Source of the DNA: an uncultured Lachnospiraceae bacterium | Lineage (GTDB): Bacteria > Bacillota > Clostridia > Lachnospirales > Lachnospiraceae | Direction of reading: 5' to 3' | NCBI GenBank assembly: GCA_910585065.1 | Contig: CAJUCG010000198.1 | Coordinates: forward strand, 1-6,535 | DNA: 6,535 nucleotides | Part shown: positions 6,216 to 6,535 of the stretch, in pieces | How positions within the stretch are numbered: position 1 is the stretch's first letter | Layout of the letters: each line of letters starts with the position of its first letter | Made by a program: the position numbers and the translations under genes | Notes under the pieces: model-generated | Told to the model about the DNA's origin: nothing | Database searches by the model: none | The model's input: only the letters and a program-made list of their open reading frames with translations

Positions 6216-6535
6216 ATGGCAAGGATCAGCAGAATACAAAAAAGGGAATTTTCACAGGGGATGGAAGTGAAAAATAATGCTGCGGAGAAAAACTTGGAAA
6301 AAAATTCCATACAAAAAATTTATCATGTAGCTCTCTATGTTCGTTTATCAGTTCTTGATGGTGGACACAAAGGCAGTGACACAGCAGAGACACAGGAATT
6401 ATTACTGCGAAGCTTTATTGAGGGAAAGGCTTGTTTTTCACTTTTTTCTGTATATGTAGATAATGGGGAAACTGGAGTAAATTTTAAGCGTGATGGATTT
6501 GAGCGGATGATGGAAGATGTAAGGGAAGGGCTAGT
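6216..6535 (+). CDS. second large serine recombinase, 3'-partial
   Basis: An ATG at 6216 lies 8 nt after a perfect AGGAGG (6202-6207), and the frame stays open to the window edge (106 codons). After a charged leader of about 35 residues, the resolvase domain begins with HVALYVRLSVLDGG, giving a catalytic serine at about residue 45. It continues with SDTAETQELLLRSFI, VYVDNGETGVNFKRDGFERMMEDV, matching the order of motifs in the recombinase just upstream. The catalytic domain is incomplete here because the window ends. Tandem, non-identical serine recombinases are a known arrangement in clostridial mobile elements, where both may be needed for excision or integration; that requirement is inference here. 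The two N-terminal regions differ clearly, so this is not a recent duplication. Confidence 0.9.
   Translation, partial: MARISRIQKREFSQGMEVKNNAAEKNLEKNSIQKIYHVALYVRLSVLDGGHKGSDTAETQELLLRSFIEGKACFSLFSVYVDNGETGVNFKRDGFERMMEDVREGL

Overview
The window looks like accessory DNA from a low-GC Gram-positive gut-type bacterium, most likely a member of the Clostridia (Lachnospiraceae-like). This is inferred from the A/T-rich coding, the strong AGGAGG-type ribosome binding sites, the nonulosonic-acid style surface-glycan genes, and tandem large serine recombinases preceded by a small DUF6870-like gene. All recognisable genes read rightward.

Positions 1-3487 are the 3' part of a surface-polysaccharide operon. 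It contains the C-terminal part of a GNAT-like protein of the type found in sialic/legionaminic acid clusters, two consecutive Gfo/Idh/MocA-family proteins, and a CMP-sialic-acid-synthetase-like cytidylyltransferase (neuA type). The cytidylyltransferase would activate a nine-carbon acidic sugar with CTP. The Gfo/Idh/MocA pair and the GNAT-like protein probably make or modify that sugar or its precursor. The synthase (NeuB type) and epimerase expected in such a pathway are not in the window and may lie upstream. Gaps between the first three genes are short (30 and 5 bp). A 96-bp gap precedes the neuA-like gene.

Positions 3495-3758 are a scar of an older gene order. About 74 codons from the 3' end of a glucose-1-phosphate thymidylyltransferase gene (rfbA/rmlA, dTDP-rhamnose pathway) survive, directly joined to the end of the neuA-like gene. 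They are followed by a strong Rho-independent terminator that probably ended the ancestral operon.

Positions 3759-4152 are an A/T-rich non-coding stretch with one extended -10 promoter candidate and one interrupted inverted repeat. Nothing else is recognisable there.

Positions 4153-6535 are a recombination module: a small DUF6870-like protein, a complete large serine recombinase (547 aa from the preferred ATG), and the first 106 codons of a second serine recombinase that runs off the window. Three tandem 14-nt imperfect repeats lie just before the first recombinase. The module looks like part of an integrated mobile element, or a relic of one, next to the glycan locus. No element boundary or att site could be identified. 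No new defence or RNA-based system is evident. The most notable points are the rfbA junction scar, the oxidoreductase pair in which one member lacks the canonical catalytic motifs, and the repeats ahead of the recombinase.
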